Below, one piece after another: positions 1 to 8,569 of a stretch of DNA of 39,010 bases (the first letter of the stretch is position 1; every line of letters begins with the position of its first letter). The notes under the pieces are model-generated. The model made no database searches, was not told the DNA's origin, and saw nothing but the letters and a program-made list of their open reading frames with translations. The position numbers were made by a program, and so were the translations under genes. This DNA comes from Myxococcales bacterium (GTDB lineage Bacteria; Myxococcota_A; Polyangia; Palsa-1104; JAEUJZ01): the NCBI GenBank assembly GCA_016794505.1, contig JAEUJZ010000015.1, forward strand, positions 1 through 39,010, in the 5' to 3' direction.

Positions 1-1
1 C

Positions 2-166
2 GAGCTCTGCGACGCCGCCAACGTCCCGCGCGTCTGTCCCCACAGCCTGCGCGGCCTGCACGCGACCCTCGCGATCGAAGAGGGAGCCTCCGGCGAAGCC
101 GTCGCCCGCGCACTGGGCCACACCCGCTTCGAGATCACCGCGCTCCGCAAACACTTGTCCGCATAG
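2..166 (+). pseudogene. Tyrosine recombinase/integrase, C-terminal fragment
   Basis: The reading frame is open at the left edge and codes 54 residues before the stop. It carries the end of a tyrosine recombinase catalytic domain: a box reading HSLRGLH (the HxxR signature, with catalytic His and Arg) and then ALGH, the second conserved His region. In this family the nucleophile Tyr normally follows about nine to eleven residues later, often as KHY. Here the sequence reads KHLSA and stops, so the Tyr position appears to be Leu. This suggests an inactive copy, or a nucleophile lost through a small 3' rearrangement. The N-terminal part lies outside the window and cannot be judged. The next frame on the same strand is a truncated kinase, so this looks like the scar of an old mobile element. 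Family assignment is fairly safe; inactivity is inferred. Confidence 0.7.
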
Positions 167-1953
167 CTCCTCTCTCGTCGCACACCGGACGTGTGGCTGT
201 CCGTGCTGCTCAACGATCCACCACGCCTGCGCTCGTTTGACCCAGCGACGCCGCCCGAGCTTGAGACCATCGTTCACAAGTGGCTTGAGAAGGATCCCAG
301 GCAGCGCTACCAGACGGCGCAGGACTTGGCGGCTGATCTGGGGCGATTTCTCGACGGGCAGCAGATCGCGGCGCGGCCACCTGGCGCTGCGCGAGTACCC
401 CGAGGCGCTGGCCGAGCTAAAGCAGGCGCAGACCGACGGCATCGACAGCCCCGAGCTTCCCTACGCTCTTGGCATCACGCTGGGCAAGCACTTCGAGCAG
501 GCGATGTACGAGGCGCGCCTGGCCGGCGGTGGCGACTGGGCGCAGAAGAAGCTCAAAGAGTTCGAGCCGACGTACCTGCAGCCGGCGCTCTTGGCGCTGG
601 CCCGCGGTCGCGCCGTCAAGCTGGATGCGCCGCAGTATCTGGAAGGCCTAATCGCCTTGTACCGTCGCGACTACTCCGAGGCGCTAAAGCAGGCCGACGC
701 CGCGCTGGCGCAAGCGCCGTGGCTGTACGAGGCATACACGCTGCAAGGCCATGTCCACCTGGAGCAGGCGCTGCAGACGCGCGACCGCGGCCAGTATGAG
801 CAAGCCGAGAAACACTTCACCGCGGCCGTCGCCCGCTATGCCGAAGCCAGCACCATCGGCGCCAGCGACCCCGAAGTCTACGAAGGCCTCGCCGAGGCGT
901 GGGTGCGGCAGGTGGAAATGGTGCGCGACCGCGGGCAGCCGACCGATGCCGCAGATCAGGCCGCGAAGCGGGCCAGCGACAAGATCTCGATTGCCGCACC
1001 GGAGAGCATTGCTGGCCCCTTGAAAAAGGCATTTGCCACTCTCCTGCAAGGACGAGTCGAGAGCATTGGTCGTTTCGGTGTTGGCGATAAATTTATTGAT
1101 AGATGGTTATAATTCCGAATCAGAGATCGAGTTATTGACAAAGAAAGCATCTGCGTTCACAGCATCTTGCCTGTCTATTAATCAAAAATTATGTTTTTGC
1201 AGATCGAAGCTTGGTCAGGTCTATGCGCGTGCGGCCTATCGCGCCTATCTTACCGGCTGGGATCCGCAGACATGGCTTCAGCGGGCGGGTGAGAACTTGA
1301 CGGTCGCGCAGAAGCAGAATGCGGGGCTGGATGCTGAGCAGGGCGCGGCGCTGGCTCACATCGTCGAGGCGAGCGTGCTCGTGCAGGGCAAGCAGGATGC
1401 ACGGCCGGCGCTTTTGGCAGTGAAGGAGGATCTGGCGCGCTGCTTCCGCATGGCACCGAACGATGCCACGTGCCGGGCGCATGCTGTCGAGGCGGAGTGG
1501 GTGACCGCCGACGCGCTGGCGGGCCAGGGCAAGCCGTTTGTCGCCGTGCTGCAGGGGGCGCTGGAAAAAGCGCGGCTTGCGGCCCAGAGTCCCGAAAAGC
1601 TGCCCGAGGCGCGCTGGGTGCTGGCAGAGAGCCACCTGCGCCACGCCCGCGCGCTTGCCACGCCCCGCGTCGCTGGCCCAGCCGACAGCAGGCTGCGCGA
1701 TGCGCACATCGGCGACGGGCTCGCGGCGACCGAGCAGGTCTTTGCCATCAACCCCAACCATGCGCAGGGCCTGGCGACGCAAGGGGCGCTGTACCTTCTG
1801 CGGGCGCAGACGACCCGCGAGCGAGCGGCACAGACCCAGGCCGCCCTGGCTGCCGCGCAGGCGCTGGACCGCGCCCTGCAAAACGATCCGCTGCTCTCGC
1901 ATCGCTATGCACCGCTTTTGGCGCAGGCGCGCTCTCTTGGGGCGAGCCCATAG
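167..1953 (+). pseudogene. Broken Ser/Thr kinase-TPR protein
   Basis: Three overlapping frames together resemble one protein of the kinase-plus-TPR type. The first (about 167-372) holds only the end of a Hanks-type kinase domain: PPELETIVHKWLEKDPRQRY, then a helix ending GRFLDGQQI. The glycine loop, HRD and DFG regions are absent. Near position 372 the meaning moves to a second frame (to 1112) rich in TPR-like helices such as LREYPEALAELKQA. Between about 1050 and 1110 it moves again to a third frame (to 1953), also TPR-like (SKLGQVYARAA, QVFAINPNHAQGLATQGALY). The usual linker and membrane segment between kinase and TPRs is missing, so there is probably an internal deletion as well as two frameshifts. 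Bases 1085-1205 are notably AT-rich. An ATG at 1033 opens a 306-residue frame that could still be translated, but no good ribosome site is seen. Sequencing error could explain the shifts but not the missing kinase N-terminus. Confidence 0.65.
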
Positions 1954-2059
1954 TCAACCGGCCCCCCTGTCTTCGTCGCCCCTTTGCGACGGTCCTGCGA
2001 TATGATTCGGCGGACCTGTCCTGTTCGATGCGCGGCATCGGCAGCATGGCGGCTTCTCT

Positions 2060-3238
2060 ATGACCAATCCAGCCCATTTTCCCCCACGTGTGATGTACCA
2101 ACGCCTCGGTGTCTTGCGTCGCTGTGTCGCGCTGTGGACGCTGGCCTGCTTGTGGCTGGCTGCGCCGGCTGTGGCGATGGCGCAGGCACCTGCCTCGGAT
2201 GCACCGGCTGCTCCGACAGTGCCCAAGCTGGACCCCAGCCTGTGCCAGATCGAGACGCGCCCCGTCGTCGAGGGGCAGCAGGACAAAGCAGCCAAGAAGA
2301 AGGCGCGCGTGCATCTGGCCGCAGCAAGAAAGGCGTACGAGGGCTATCAGTTCGTCGACGCTCTGCGCGAGCTTCGCAGCGCGTACGAGATCGACCCGCA
2401 GAACGATGTGCTGTTCAACATCGCCCAGACCTGTCGCGAGGGCGGCGCCGATGCCGAGGCGCTGAAGCTGTACGAGTTCATCGTGCGGCAGAACCCTGAC
2501 CCGGCGCTCAAGGCCGACTCGGAACGGCACATCGGCACGCTGCGCGGCAAGCTGGCCAAGGCGCTCGACGAAAAGGCGCTCGACCAGATGAAGGGCGAGC
2601 ACTACGACGTCGCTGCCAAGCTGTGGGATCAGGCTCACAAGCTCGATCCGCAGCCGCTGTTTCTGTTTCGTCAAGGCAACGCGCTGCGTCTGTCCGGCGA
2701 CAGTGGCGAGGCGCTGGTGGTGTTCGAGCGCTTCGTCGCCACCAACCCCAGCGAAGACATGATGAAAGAGGCGCGCAGCCACATGGCGCGCCTGCGCAGC
2801 AAACAGAGCGTCGAGCGCGCCAAGAACCACCTGCGGGCCGAAGAGTACGCGCAGGCCATGGCCGCATGGCAGGCCGCCTACGAGCAGGACCCGCGCGAGC
2901 TATACATCTTCGAAATCGCTGACGCTGCGCGCAAGGCCGGGCTCACCAACGAGTCCGTCGCGTCGTATCAGCGCTTCCTGCGCGAGACGCAGCCCACCGA
3001 TTACGTCGAGCAGCGCCGTCAGGCCGAGGCCCAGCTGCCCGTGCTGCGCAAACAGCTTGAAGCCAAAAAGGCCGCTGAAAAGCCGATCTATAAGCGCTGG
3101 TGGTTCTGGACCGCGCTTGGGGCCGGGGTTGCCGTCGCGGTCACTGCCGGTGTGGTCGGGGTCGTGGCCTCTGAGCCGGTGAACTTTCTTAGCGATATCC
3201 CTGCAGACCGGCAGCGTCCTTTGAATCCTCCACCGTAG
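2060..3238 (+). CDS. TPR protein with signal peptide and C-terminal membrane segment
   Basis: This 392-residue protein has a hydrophobic N-terminal segment (roughly residues 20-42) ending AVAMAQA, which reads as a signal peptide cleaved after AQA. TPR-like helical pairs fill residues 75-330, for example AARKAYEGYQFVDALRELRS, and repeats that track 'family position' phrases such as DPQNDVLFNIAQ and DPRELYIFEIAD. Near residues 345-370 comes KRWWFWTALGAG followed by an Ala/Val/Gly-rich membrane helix, then a short tail. This architecture (exported TPR domain, one helix near the C-terminus) is frequent in myxobacteria; its function is not established. An alternative start at 2093 would leave a tidier signal peptide (MYQRLGVLRR...) and 381 residues. 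No clear Shine-Dalgarno separates the two choices. It probably acts in the periplasm, anchored in the inner membrane. Confidence 0.8.
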   Translation: MTNPAHFPPRVMYQRLGVLRRCVALWTLACLWLAAPAVAMAQAPASDAPAAPTVPKLDPSLCQIETRPVVEGQQDKAAKKKARVHLAAARKAYEGYQFVDALRELRSAYEIDPQNDVLFNIAQTCREGGADAEALKLYEFIVRQNPDPALKADSERHIGTLRGKLAKALDEKALDQMKGEHYDVAAKLWDQAHKLDPQPLFLFRQGNALRLSGDSGEALVVFERFVATNPSEDMMKEARSHMARLRSKQSVERAKNHLRAEEYAQAMAAWQAAYEQDPRELYIFEIADAARKAGLTNESVASYQRFLRETQPTDYVEQRRQAEAQLPVLRKQLEAKKAAEKPIYKRWWFWTALGAGVAVAVTAGVVGVVASEPVNFLSDIPADRQRPLNPPP

Positions 3239-3289
3239 ATCGGTGTAGATCGTTGTATTGCTAAATAATAGAATAATAGAGGTTGACTC

Positions 3290-4666
3290 ATGAGTGCTAC
3301 AAGACTGCAGAAATGGACAATGCAGATTGCATGCGTTGGCGCACTTGGCATGATGGCAACGGTATCATGCGGTGCCAACAATGCCGGAATAGCGTTGTTG
3401 GTTCAGAATATTGAAGCTGGGACCATTCGGCTGGAAATTACTCCATTTGTCGGTGACAAAACGTTACCGCGCGAGGAATTTAAGGACATACAAGGTGCTA
3501 AAGATTATGTCGCAGGATTTCAACTGCCACGCGCCTATGTTGGTCAAGCTATCTCGTTTCAGGTTAATGCTATAAATGGCAATGAATGTATCGCTCAGAC
3601 AGTAACTACTGATAAAGTGAATACGGACTCTCTGCGGAGGTACGACGTCAATGCAAAATTGCAAACCTACGGTGGCGATCGAGTAGACAACAATATTTTT
3701 GATATTCATGGCTCTAGCGGAAACAATGTCTGGGTCGTCGGTGATAACAAAGAAGTTTCTCGTTGGAATGGCTGCTACTGGCGTTCTGTTCCCGTACCGG
3801 TGGAAATTCCGTCTTTCATAAAGATCTTTGTCCCGCCGGCAACCTCGACAAATAGCAGTGTATACGCTGTGTCAATTGATAAAATATATAAATATGATGG
3901 CACGAAGTGGGCTTTGGATTACGATCCTAAGTTCGCTAGCTTGCCTGCCGAGGTCAACATGGTCTTCGCAGGAATCAGCGGCAGCTCCGAGAGCGATATC
4001 TGGGCGGTAGCCGGAAACAAGCTCGCGCTGTCTGCCACGCAGAACAATAGTGTGGTCCTGCGCCGAAATATGACTGGTTGGAGCAACGATACAAGTGGCG
4101 GGTTGCCAGTCGTAGTAGAGAACAAGATAAACGCGATCCATAGTATTAATAAAACCACCATACTAGTTACCGGAATGAATAAGATGTCAGAATGGTTTGC
4201 CGCACGCTGGACGGTTGGCACGTGGCGGCTTGACCAATTCACTCCCCGAGTTACTGGAAGCACAGCGGTTTCTATTTGGGGAATGGCGTATGACGACTAT
4301 TGGCTGGGTGGTACGCCTGCCGTAATTAAACAAATACAGCAATCCGCAACAATTTCGAAACCCGACTATGATATGATATTTGGTGGTGGAACTGGGGTTA
4401 ATCCAAATTGGCGAACTGCACGAATTAGCGGAGTCGCAAACGATGATTTCTGGGTGCTAGCATTCACGCCTATTCCAATGATAGAATCAAAAGTTATACA
4501 CTACGTCAGTGGTCAGTGGAAAACAGAAACAGAATTAAGTAAGCTTGCCGCACAATTGACAACGTTCTACGTTGCCAGCAAAGATGATGTGTGGTTTGCT
4601 GGGTATGGTGGAGTGCGAATCCACTATGATGGAAAGACATTTACCCGCGCTACGGACAGAAATTAG
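3290..4666 (+). CDS. AT-rich exported protein with propeller-like repeats
   Basis: The protein has 458 residues. The N-terminus (MSATRLQKW, hydrophobic stretch, ATVSCGANN) looks like a lipoprotein signal with Cys at residue 27, although the residue three before Cys is Thr, which is unusual. A segment with beta-rich character follows. From about residue 135 there are irregular repeats of the pattern [S/N]-x-D/N-[V/I]-W-x-[V/A]-G ... W/Y-[N/D]-G-x-x-W: NNVWVVGDNKEVSRWNG, SSVYAVSIDKIYKYDGTKW, SDIWAVAGN, DDYWLGG, DDFWVLA, DDVWFAGYGGVRIHYDG. These resemble Asp-box/WD-like blades of a beta-propeller. GAGG upstream of the ATG supports the start. Base composition and codon use are strikingly AT-rich compared with all neighbours, which suggests recent acquisition. 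Its stop overlaps that of the convergent gene. Function unknown; a surface-exposed binding or sensing role is only a guess. Confidence 0.75.
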   Translation: MSATRLQKWTMQIACVGALGMMATVSCGANNAGIALLVQNIEAGTIRLEITPFVGDKTLPREEFKDIQGAKDYVAGFQLPRAYVGQAISFQVNAINGNECIAQTVTTDKVNTDSLRRYDVNAKLQTYGGDRVDNNIFDIHGSSGNNVWVVGDNKEVSRWNGCYWRSVPVPVEIPSFIKIFVPPATSTNSSVYAVSIDKIYKYDGTKWALDYDPKFASLPAEVNMVFAGISGSSESDIWAVAGNKLALSATQNNSVVLRRNMTGWSNDTSGGLPVVVENKINAIHSINKTTILVTGMNKMSEWFAARWTVGTWRLDQFTPRVTGSTAVSIWGMAYDDYWLGGTPAVIKQIQQSATISKPDYDMIFGGGTGVNPNWRTARISGVANDDFWVLAFTPIPMIESKVIHYVSGQWKTETELSKLAAQLTTFYVASKDDVWFAGYGGVRIHYDGKTFTRATDRN

Positions 4667-6453
4667 CGACACAGCCGCGTGGCGTCGCAGGTGCCGCGGG
4701 GGGTGCATTGGCCGCAGTACTCGCGGGCGCGGCAGGGGGTGCCGGCGGGGGCGTTGACGGGGGGGCAAGAACGCGAAACGCCGTCGCAGATGTCGTCGAG
4801 ATCGCAGGCGTTGGCGGGGTTTTTGGGGCGGCAGAGCATGCCGCGGCGCAGCGGGGCGCAGACACCGTCGGGGCCCCCGGTCTGGGCGGCGCGGCAGCCT
4901 TGGCAGTCACTGCCGCTGGTGCCGCAGGCGCTGTCGCAGCAGACGCCGTCGCTGCAGAAGCCGCTGTCGCAGTCGAGGGCTCCGCGATCATCGCTGCACG
5001 CCGTGCCCAGGGGGAACGGCGTGTACTCGAAGAAATAGGCGGCTCCGACCTCGGGCTGACCACCGAGACCCTTGCCGGGGGCGGCAAGCAGCGCGGTTCG
5101 ATCAAACAGCGCGACGCTGCGGCCGAGCACATCGCGGTCGGCGACGTCGGATGCCACCAGCTTGTCTTGCAGGCGCCAGGCGTCGGAGCGACGACGGAAG
5201 GCGTACACCGCACCGCCGTTCATCTTGATCGACCCGTCGGGCTGCGCGATGTCGGCGTACAGCGCACCGACGAGCAGACGATCGGCTGCGACAGCAACCG
5301 ACGAGCCAAAGTAGTCATCGCGACGGGCATCGGGGGCGACAAGCTTCTGTCGCGGGGCAAAGCGGTCGCCGCTGCGCTCAAAGACATAGGCGGCACCGGC
5401 ATTGCCCTTGGACAGGCCACCGGCTCCGTCGGGTAGGTCAGCGAGATAGGCCCCGACGACCGCGACATCGCCATCGAGCGCCACCGAGAAGGCGAACAGA
5501 TCGCGGGGGGCAGGGTCGTCGGCAACAAGCAGCTGGGTTTCGTTCCAGCGATCGCTGCCGCGCGCAAAGACATACGCGGCGCCAGCGTCGGTGGCGGTGC
5601 CACCTGCGGTCGGCACATCGCGGTACATGGCGCCGACCAGAGCGGTCTCGCCGGACAGCGCGACGGCACGGCCGAAAAAGTCGCTGGCGGCTCCGTCGCG
5701 GGCTTGCAGCTTGGCGTCGGGGGCATAGCCCGATGCGACGCGGGCATAGACATACGCGGCGCCGACATCCAAGCGGACGGGGGCGGCAGGCGCATCGACA
5801 TAAGGCGCACCGATCAGCAGCGCATCGCGGGTCATCGACAACGCGAAGCCAAAGGCGTCGTTTTGCGCGGCATCGGGTGCGGTCAGCTTCTGCGTCTGCA
5901 GAAAGCCATCGCGGCGCCGCTCAAAGACATAGACAGCGCCGGCATCGACCCGCACGCTGCCCATGGCACCGGGCAAGTCGGCGAACATGGCACCGACGGC
6001 GATGGTGTCGCCTTGGCAGGCGACGGCAAAGCCAAACGAGTCACCCGCTGCAGCGTCGCTGGCGGTAAGGGTGGCGGTGAGCGTCCACGCCCCACCGACA
6101 TGGCTGCGTTCAAAGACATAGGCCGCGCCGGCATCGACCTTGGGGGACGCGGTGCCGCTGGCCGGCAGGTCGGCGTGCCAGGCTCCGACGACAGCCAGGT
6201 TGCCGCAGACGGTCGGCGTCAGGCCAAAGTTATCGAAGGCGGCCGGTGCGCCGGGAGCCGTGACGATCTGTGACTCGTTCCATGGGCGGCTGGCGGAAAG
6301 GGCGCGCTGGGTGGCCGCCGTCGTCGCCAGAGGATCGGGTGTGTCGAGGCCCCTGGGCACATCGGCGGTGCAGCCCAGCGCGATCGCCAAGCAGGCCAGG
6401 GCGACGCCGAGGATCGGTCTTGAGAATCGACGAGACACGCGTAGGAAGGACAT
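4663..6453 (-). CDS. FG-GAP repeat lipoprotein with cysteine-rich tail
   Basis: The ATG at 6453 gives 596 residues beginning MSFLRVSRRFSRP, a hydrophobic segment, and IALGC, a lipoprotein cleavage site. The frame stays open further upstream, but that stretch overlaps the preceding gene and would bury the signal. Seven repeats of about 60 residues follow. Each has the FG-GAP-like core D-x-F-G-x-x-V-A ... VGA-x-x-x-D (for example DSFGFAVACQGDTIAVGAMF and DYFGSSVAVAADRLLVGALY) and each continues with AAYVFER or a close variant. Seven blades fit a closed beta-propeller of the integrin-alpha type. The last 110 residues are cysteine-rich (CDSGFCSDGVCCDSACG, CQGC, CDLDDICDG), a tail seen in myxobacterial surface proteins and likely disulfide-bonded outside the cytoplasm. 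The start lies 7 bases beyond the stop of the hydrolase gene on the same strand. Partner or ligand unknown. Confidence 0.82.
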   Translation of the reverse strand: MSFLRVSRRFSRPILGVALACLAIALGCTADVPRGLDTPDPLATTAATQRALSASRPWNESQIVTAPGAPAAFDNFGLTPTVCGNLAVVGAWHADLPASGTASPKVDAGAAYVFERSHVGGAWTLTATLTASDAAAGDSFGFAVACQGDTIAVGAMFADLPGAMGSVRVDAGAVYVFERRRDGFLQTQKLTAPDAAQNDAFGFALSMTRDALLIGAPYVDAPAAPVRLDVGAAYVYARVASGYAPDAKLQARDGAASDFFGRAVALSGETALVGAMYRDVPTAGGTATDAGAAYVFARGSDRWNETQLLVADDPAPRDLFAFSVALDGDVAVVGAYLADLPDGAGGLSKGNAGAAYVFERSGDRFAPRQKLVAPDARRDDYFGSSVAVAADRLLVGALYADIAQPDGSIKMNGGAVYAFRRRSDAWRLQDKLVASDVADRDVLGRSVALFDRTALLAAPGKGLGGQPEVGAAYFFEYTPFPLGTACSDDRGALDCDSGFCSDGVCCDSACGTSGSDCQGCRAAQTGGPDGVCAPLRRGMLCRPKNPANACDLDDICDGVSRSCPPVNAPAGTPCRAREYCGQCTPRGTCDATRLCR

Positions 6454-6460
6454 GCGCGAT

Positions 6461-7288
6461 CTAAAGCGGCGGTCGCGGCAGGCCCGCGACGACGGGGTTG
6501 CGTAGGATGCCGACGCCATCGAGCTCGATCTCGACGACATCGCCAGGGTTCATGTTGCTGACGCCAGCCGGGGTTCCCGTCGATATGACGTCGCCGGGCA
6601 GGAGCGTCATGACGTGCGAGATGAACGAGACAAGCTGCACGACGGAAAACACCAGCTCGTCGCCGGCCGTGTCTTGCTGCTGCACGCCGTTTTTTCGCGT
6701 GCGCAGGCGGAAGCGCAGCGGGTCGATGTCGGTGGCGATGGCGGGCCCGACGGGGCAGAAGCTGTCAAAGCCCTTGGCTCGCGTGAACTGCCCGTCTTTC
6801 TTCTGCAGATCGCGCACCGTGACGTCGTTGAGCGCGGTGTAGCCAAAGATGCCGGCCGCGACGGACTCGGGCGGTGTGCGGTGCAGGCGACGGCCAATGA
6901 CCACGGCCAGCTCGCCTTCATAATCGACGCGCTCATAGCCGGGCGGGCGGACGATCGGGCGACCGGGAGCGAGCAGCGCCGACGGTGGCTTCATGAACAA
7001 GATCGGCTCGTCGGGAACCGGCTTGCCCATTTCTTTGGCATGGTTGCGATAGTTGGATCCGATGGCGACGATCTTCGACGGGGTGACCGGCGGCAAGAGC
7101 TCGACGAGGCTTGCGTCGGGATCGGCCTGCCAGGCCTGCGGGTCGTACGGCAGCGTCTCGCCCGTGGGCAGCATGCCGTCGAGGATCGGATTCGCGGCCA
7201 GGACCTCCATCACCTGCGGGGCCTCGCGTCGCACGCGTGCAAAGCGCGGATGGGCCACCGACTTCTGCATGAAGCGAACGATGAGCAT
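6461..7288 (-). CDS. Fumarylacetoacetate hydrolase family protein
   Basis: The 275-residue product matches the fumarylacetoacetate hydrolase (FAH) C-terminal fold: PSKIVAIGSNYRNHAKEMG, PILFMKPPSALL, DYEGELAVVIGR, GYTALNDVTVRDLQ, KGFDSFCPVGP, and the closing GDVISTGTPAGV. The metal ligands expected in the family are present as Glu124, Glu126 and Asp155. Length and the short N-terminal region fit the bacterial 2-hydroxyhepta-2,4-diene-1,7-dioate isomerase / acylpyruvase / oxaloacetate decarboxylase group, which cleave or isomerise beta-keto acids in the cytoplasm. The exact substrate cannot be read from sequence, and no aromatic-degradation genes lie nearby. It is transcribed divergently from the coiled-coil gene of the GHKL cluster. 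The lipoprotein gene follows it closely and may be cotranscribed. Confidence 0.9.
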   Translation of the reverse strand: MLIVRFMQKSVAHPRFARVRREAPQVMEVLAANPILDGMLPTGETLPYDPQAWQADPDASLVELLPPVTPSKIVAIGSNYRNHAKEMGKPVPDEPILFMKPPSALLAPGRPIVRPPGYERVDYEGELAVVIGRRLHRTPPESVAAGIFGYTALNDVTVRDLQKKDGQFTRAKGFDSFCPVGPAIATDIDPLRFRLRTRKNGVQQQDTAGDELVFSVVQLVSFISHVMTLLPGDVISTGTPAGVSNMNPGDVVEIELDGVGILRNPVVAGLPRPPL

Positions 7289-7429
7289 GCTGTCTTGTTA
7301 TCACAGTTGGCGGGGCTCTACGCGCACGGGCGTGCGTTGGGTGCGCTCAGCGGGGGCGGGCCGCGTGGGCGCCGCGGGTGGGCAGACATGGCGGTCTTGT
7401 GTTCGGCGCTTCCCGGTTATCCTGAGAAC

Positions 7430-8569
7430 ATGAAGCCCGACTCGCTGCCTTCGTCGCCCGAGCCCAGCGCGTCGCCCCATCGTGAGATTCTCGACCATGC
7501 GGTGCGGTACGAAGGGCAGGGGCTGTCGGTGCAGGGGCTGGAAACGCTGATCGATCGCGAGCGCTCGCGCCAGAACGCGCAGGTCGGTCAGTTGCTGCAA
7601 CTGCGAGAGCGCAACACCGAGCTGCAGCAGGCGCTCAGCCACGAGCTGCTGCGCTTGCGCGAGCTGACCGAGCAGGTTCTGCCCGACAAAAAAGAGTCGG
7701 GCGTGCTGGGTGCGTTGGCGAAGGTGCTGCCGGGTCGTCGTCGCGCGCCGATGCCCCGCGCATCGGTCGAGCAGCTGCTGCGCGAGCAGTACACGGTGTC
7801 GGCGCACCGGGTCAAAGAAGCGGCGGAATTCGCCGACCGCCTGCAGGTCTCTGAGCGCGAGCTGTTCGACGAGATCGACGGCATGAACCAGCGCATGATC
7901 GAGTCGTCCAAGAACAAAGCGAAAGCGGCGAGCTTCGTGCGCGGGCTGATGGAGTTCCAAGAACAGGCGGCGGTGCAGCTGCGCCGCTTGCCCAGTGACT
8001 CGGTCGAGGCGCTGCAGCTGCACGCTGACATCGATCGATCGCGCCGACTTCTGGCCGAGCACGCAACGCAGCTGCAGCTGTTTCACACGGCTGTGGATCG
8101 TCTGGGCCTGCTGAAAGACAGCACGCGCATGTTGGTCGATACGGTGGCGGCGCTGCGCGGCGATATCACGCAGTACGTGATGGCAGCGGGCGAAAAGCTG
8201 GACTTGGTCTCGCGACAGCTGCGCGCCATTGGCACGGCTGCCGATGCCACGGCCACGCTGATCGAGATGAAGCGCTCGTTGGAAGCGCTCAATGAATCGA
8301 TGAATCAGACGACGCGCTTTGTCGCCGAGACGCAGCGCTATTTTCGCGAGAACTTGGATCAGCTGGTGGCCAGCTTGGAAATCTATGACCACGAGACGCG
8401 AGCCAGCTTGGAAGTGAACTTGGAGCTGTCGCGAGTCGCCGATGGCGCACGGGTCGAGCGCTTGGTGCAGCGGGCGTTGGGTGAAGGCGACGATCCGATG
8501 CGTTCGCGTCAACACGCGGCATTGCGCGCACTGCATGCGGGTCGCGATCGGCGCGGGGACGTGACGTGA
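7430..8569 (+). CDS. Coiled-coil protein, first gene of GHKL cluster
   Basis: I do not recognise a named family. The product has 379 residues, no signal peptide and no membrane helix, so it is probably cytoplasmic. It is almost entirely helical, with long heptad-like stretches at about residues 40-85 (LIDRERSRQNAQVGQLLQLR), 120-225 and 260-350 (QLRAIGTAADATATLIEMKR). A basic, proline-containing break near residue 100 (LPGRRRAPMPRAS) separates a short N-terminal coil from the rest. The ATG at 7430 was chosen for its hydrophilic beginning. An in-frame ATG at 7388 would add 14 residues and has a GGTGGG-like site upstream, so the start is uncertain. Its stop overlaps the GTG of the next gene (GTGA), implying translational coupling. 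As the leader of a cluster with two Hsp90-like proteins, it could be an oligomerising scaffold or regulator; this is inference. Confidence 0.75.
   Translation: MKPDSLPSSPEPSASPHREILDHAVRYEGQGLSVQGLETLIDRERSRQNAQVGQLLQLRERNTELQQALSHELLRLRELTEQVLPDKKESGVLGALAKVLPGRRRAPMPRASVEQLLREQYTVSAHRVKEAAEFADRLQVSERELFDEIDGMNQRMIESSKNKAKAASFVRGLMEFQEQAAVQLRRLPSDSVEALQLHADIDRSRRLLAEHATQLQLFHTAVDRLGLLKDSTRMLVDTVAALRGDITQYVMAAGEKLDLVSRQLRAIGTAADATATLIEMKRSLEALNESMNQTTRFVAETQRYFRENLDQLVASLEIYDHETRASLEVNLELSRVADGARVERLVQRALGEGDDPMRSRQHAALRALHAGRDRRGDVT

Noticed and set aside
1978..2006. Promoter for the TPR gene with TATGAT at 2001-2006
   Set aside because: The position 17 bases upstream reads GCCCCT, which is not a -35 element.
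3241..3289. Promoter for the AT-rich gene
   Set aside because: Several TA-rich -10-like strings are present but none has a correctly spaced -35; in AT-rich DNA such strings arise by chance.
4708..5436. Long open frame on the + strand
   Set aside because: It lies opposite the FG-GAP gene; the translation is Ala/Gly/Val-rich with no domain, as expected from GC-rich antisense.
7430..8569. TelA/toxic-anion-resistance resemblance of the coiled-coil gene
   Set aside because: Only general helical similarity was seen; no conserved motif could be matched.
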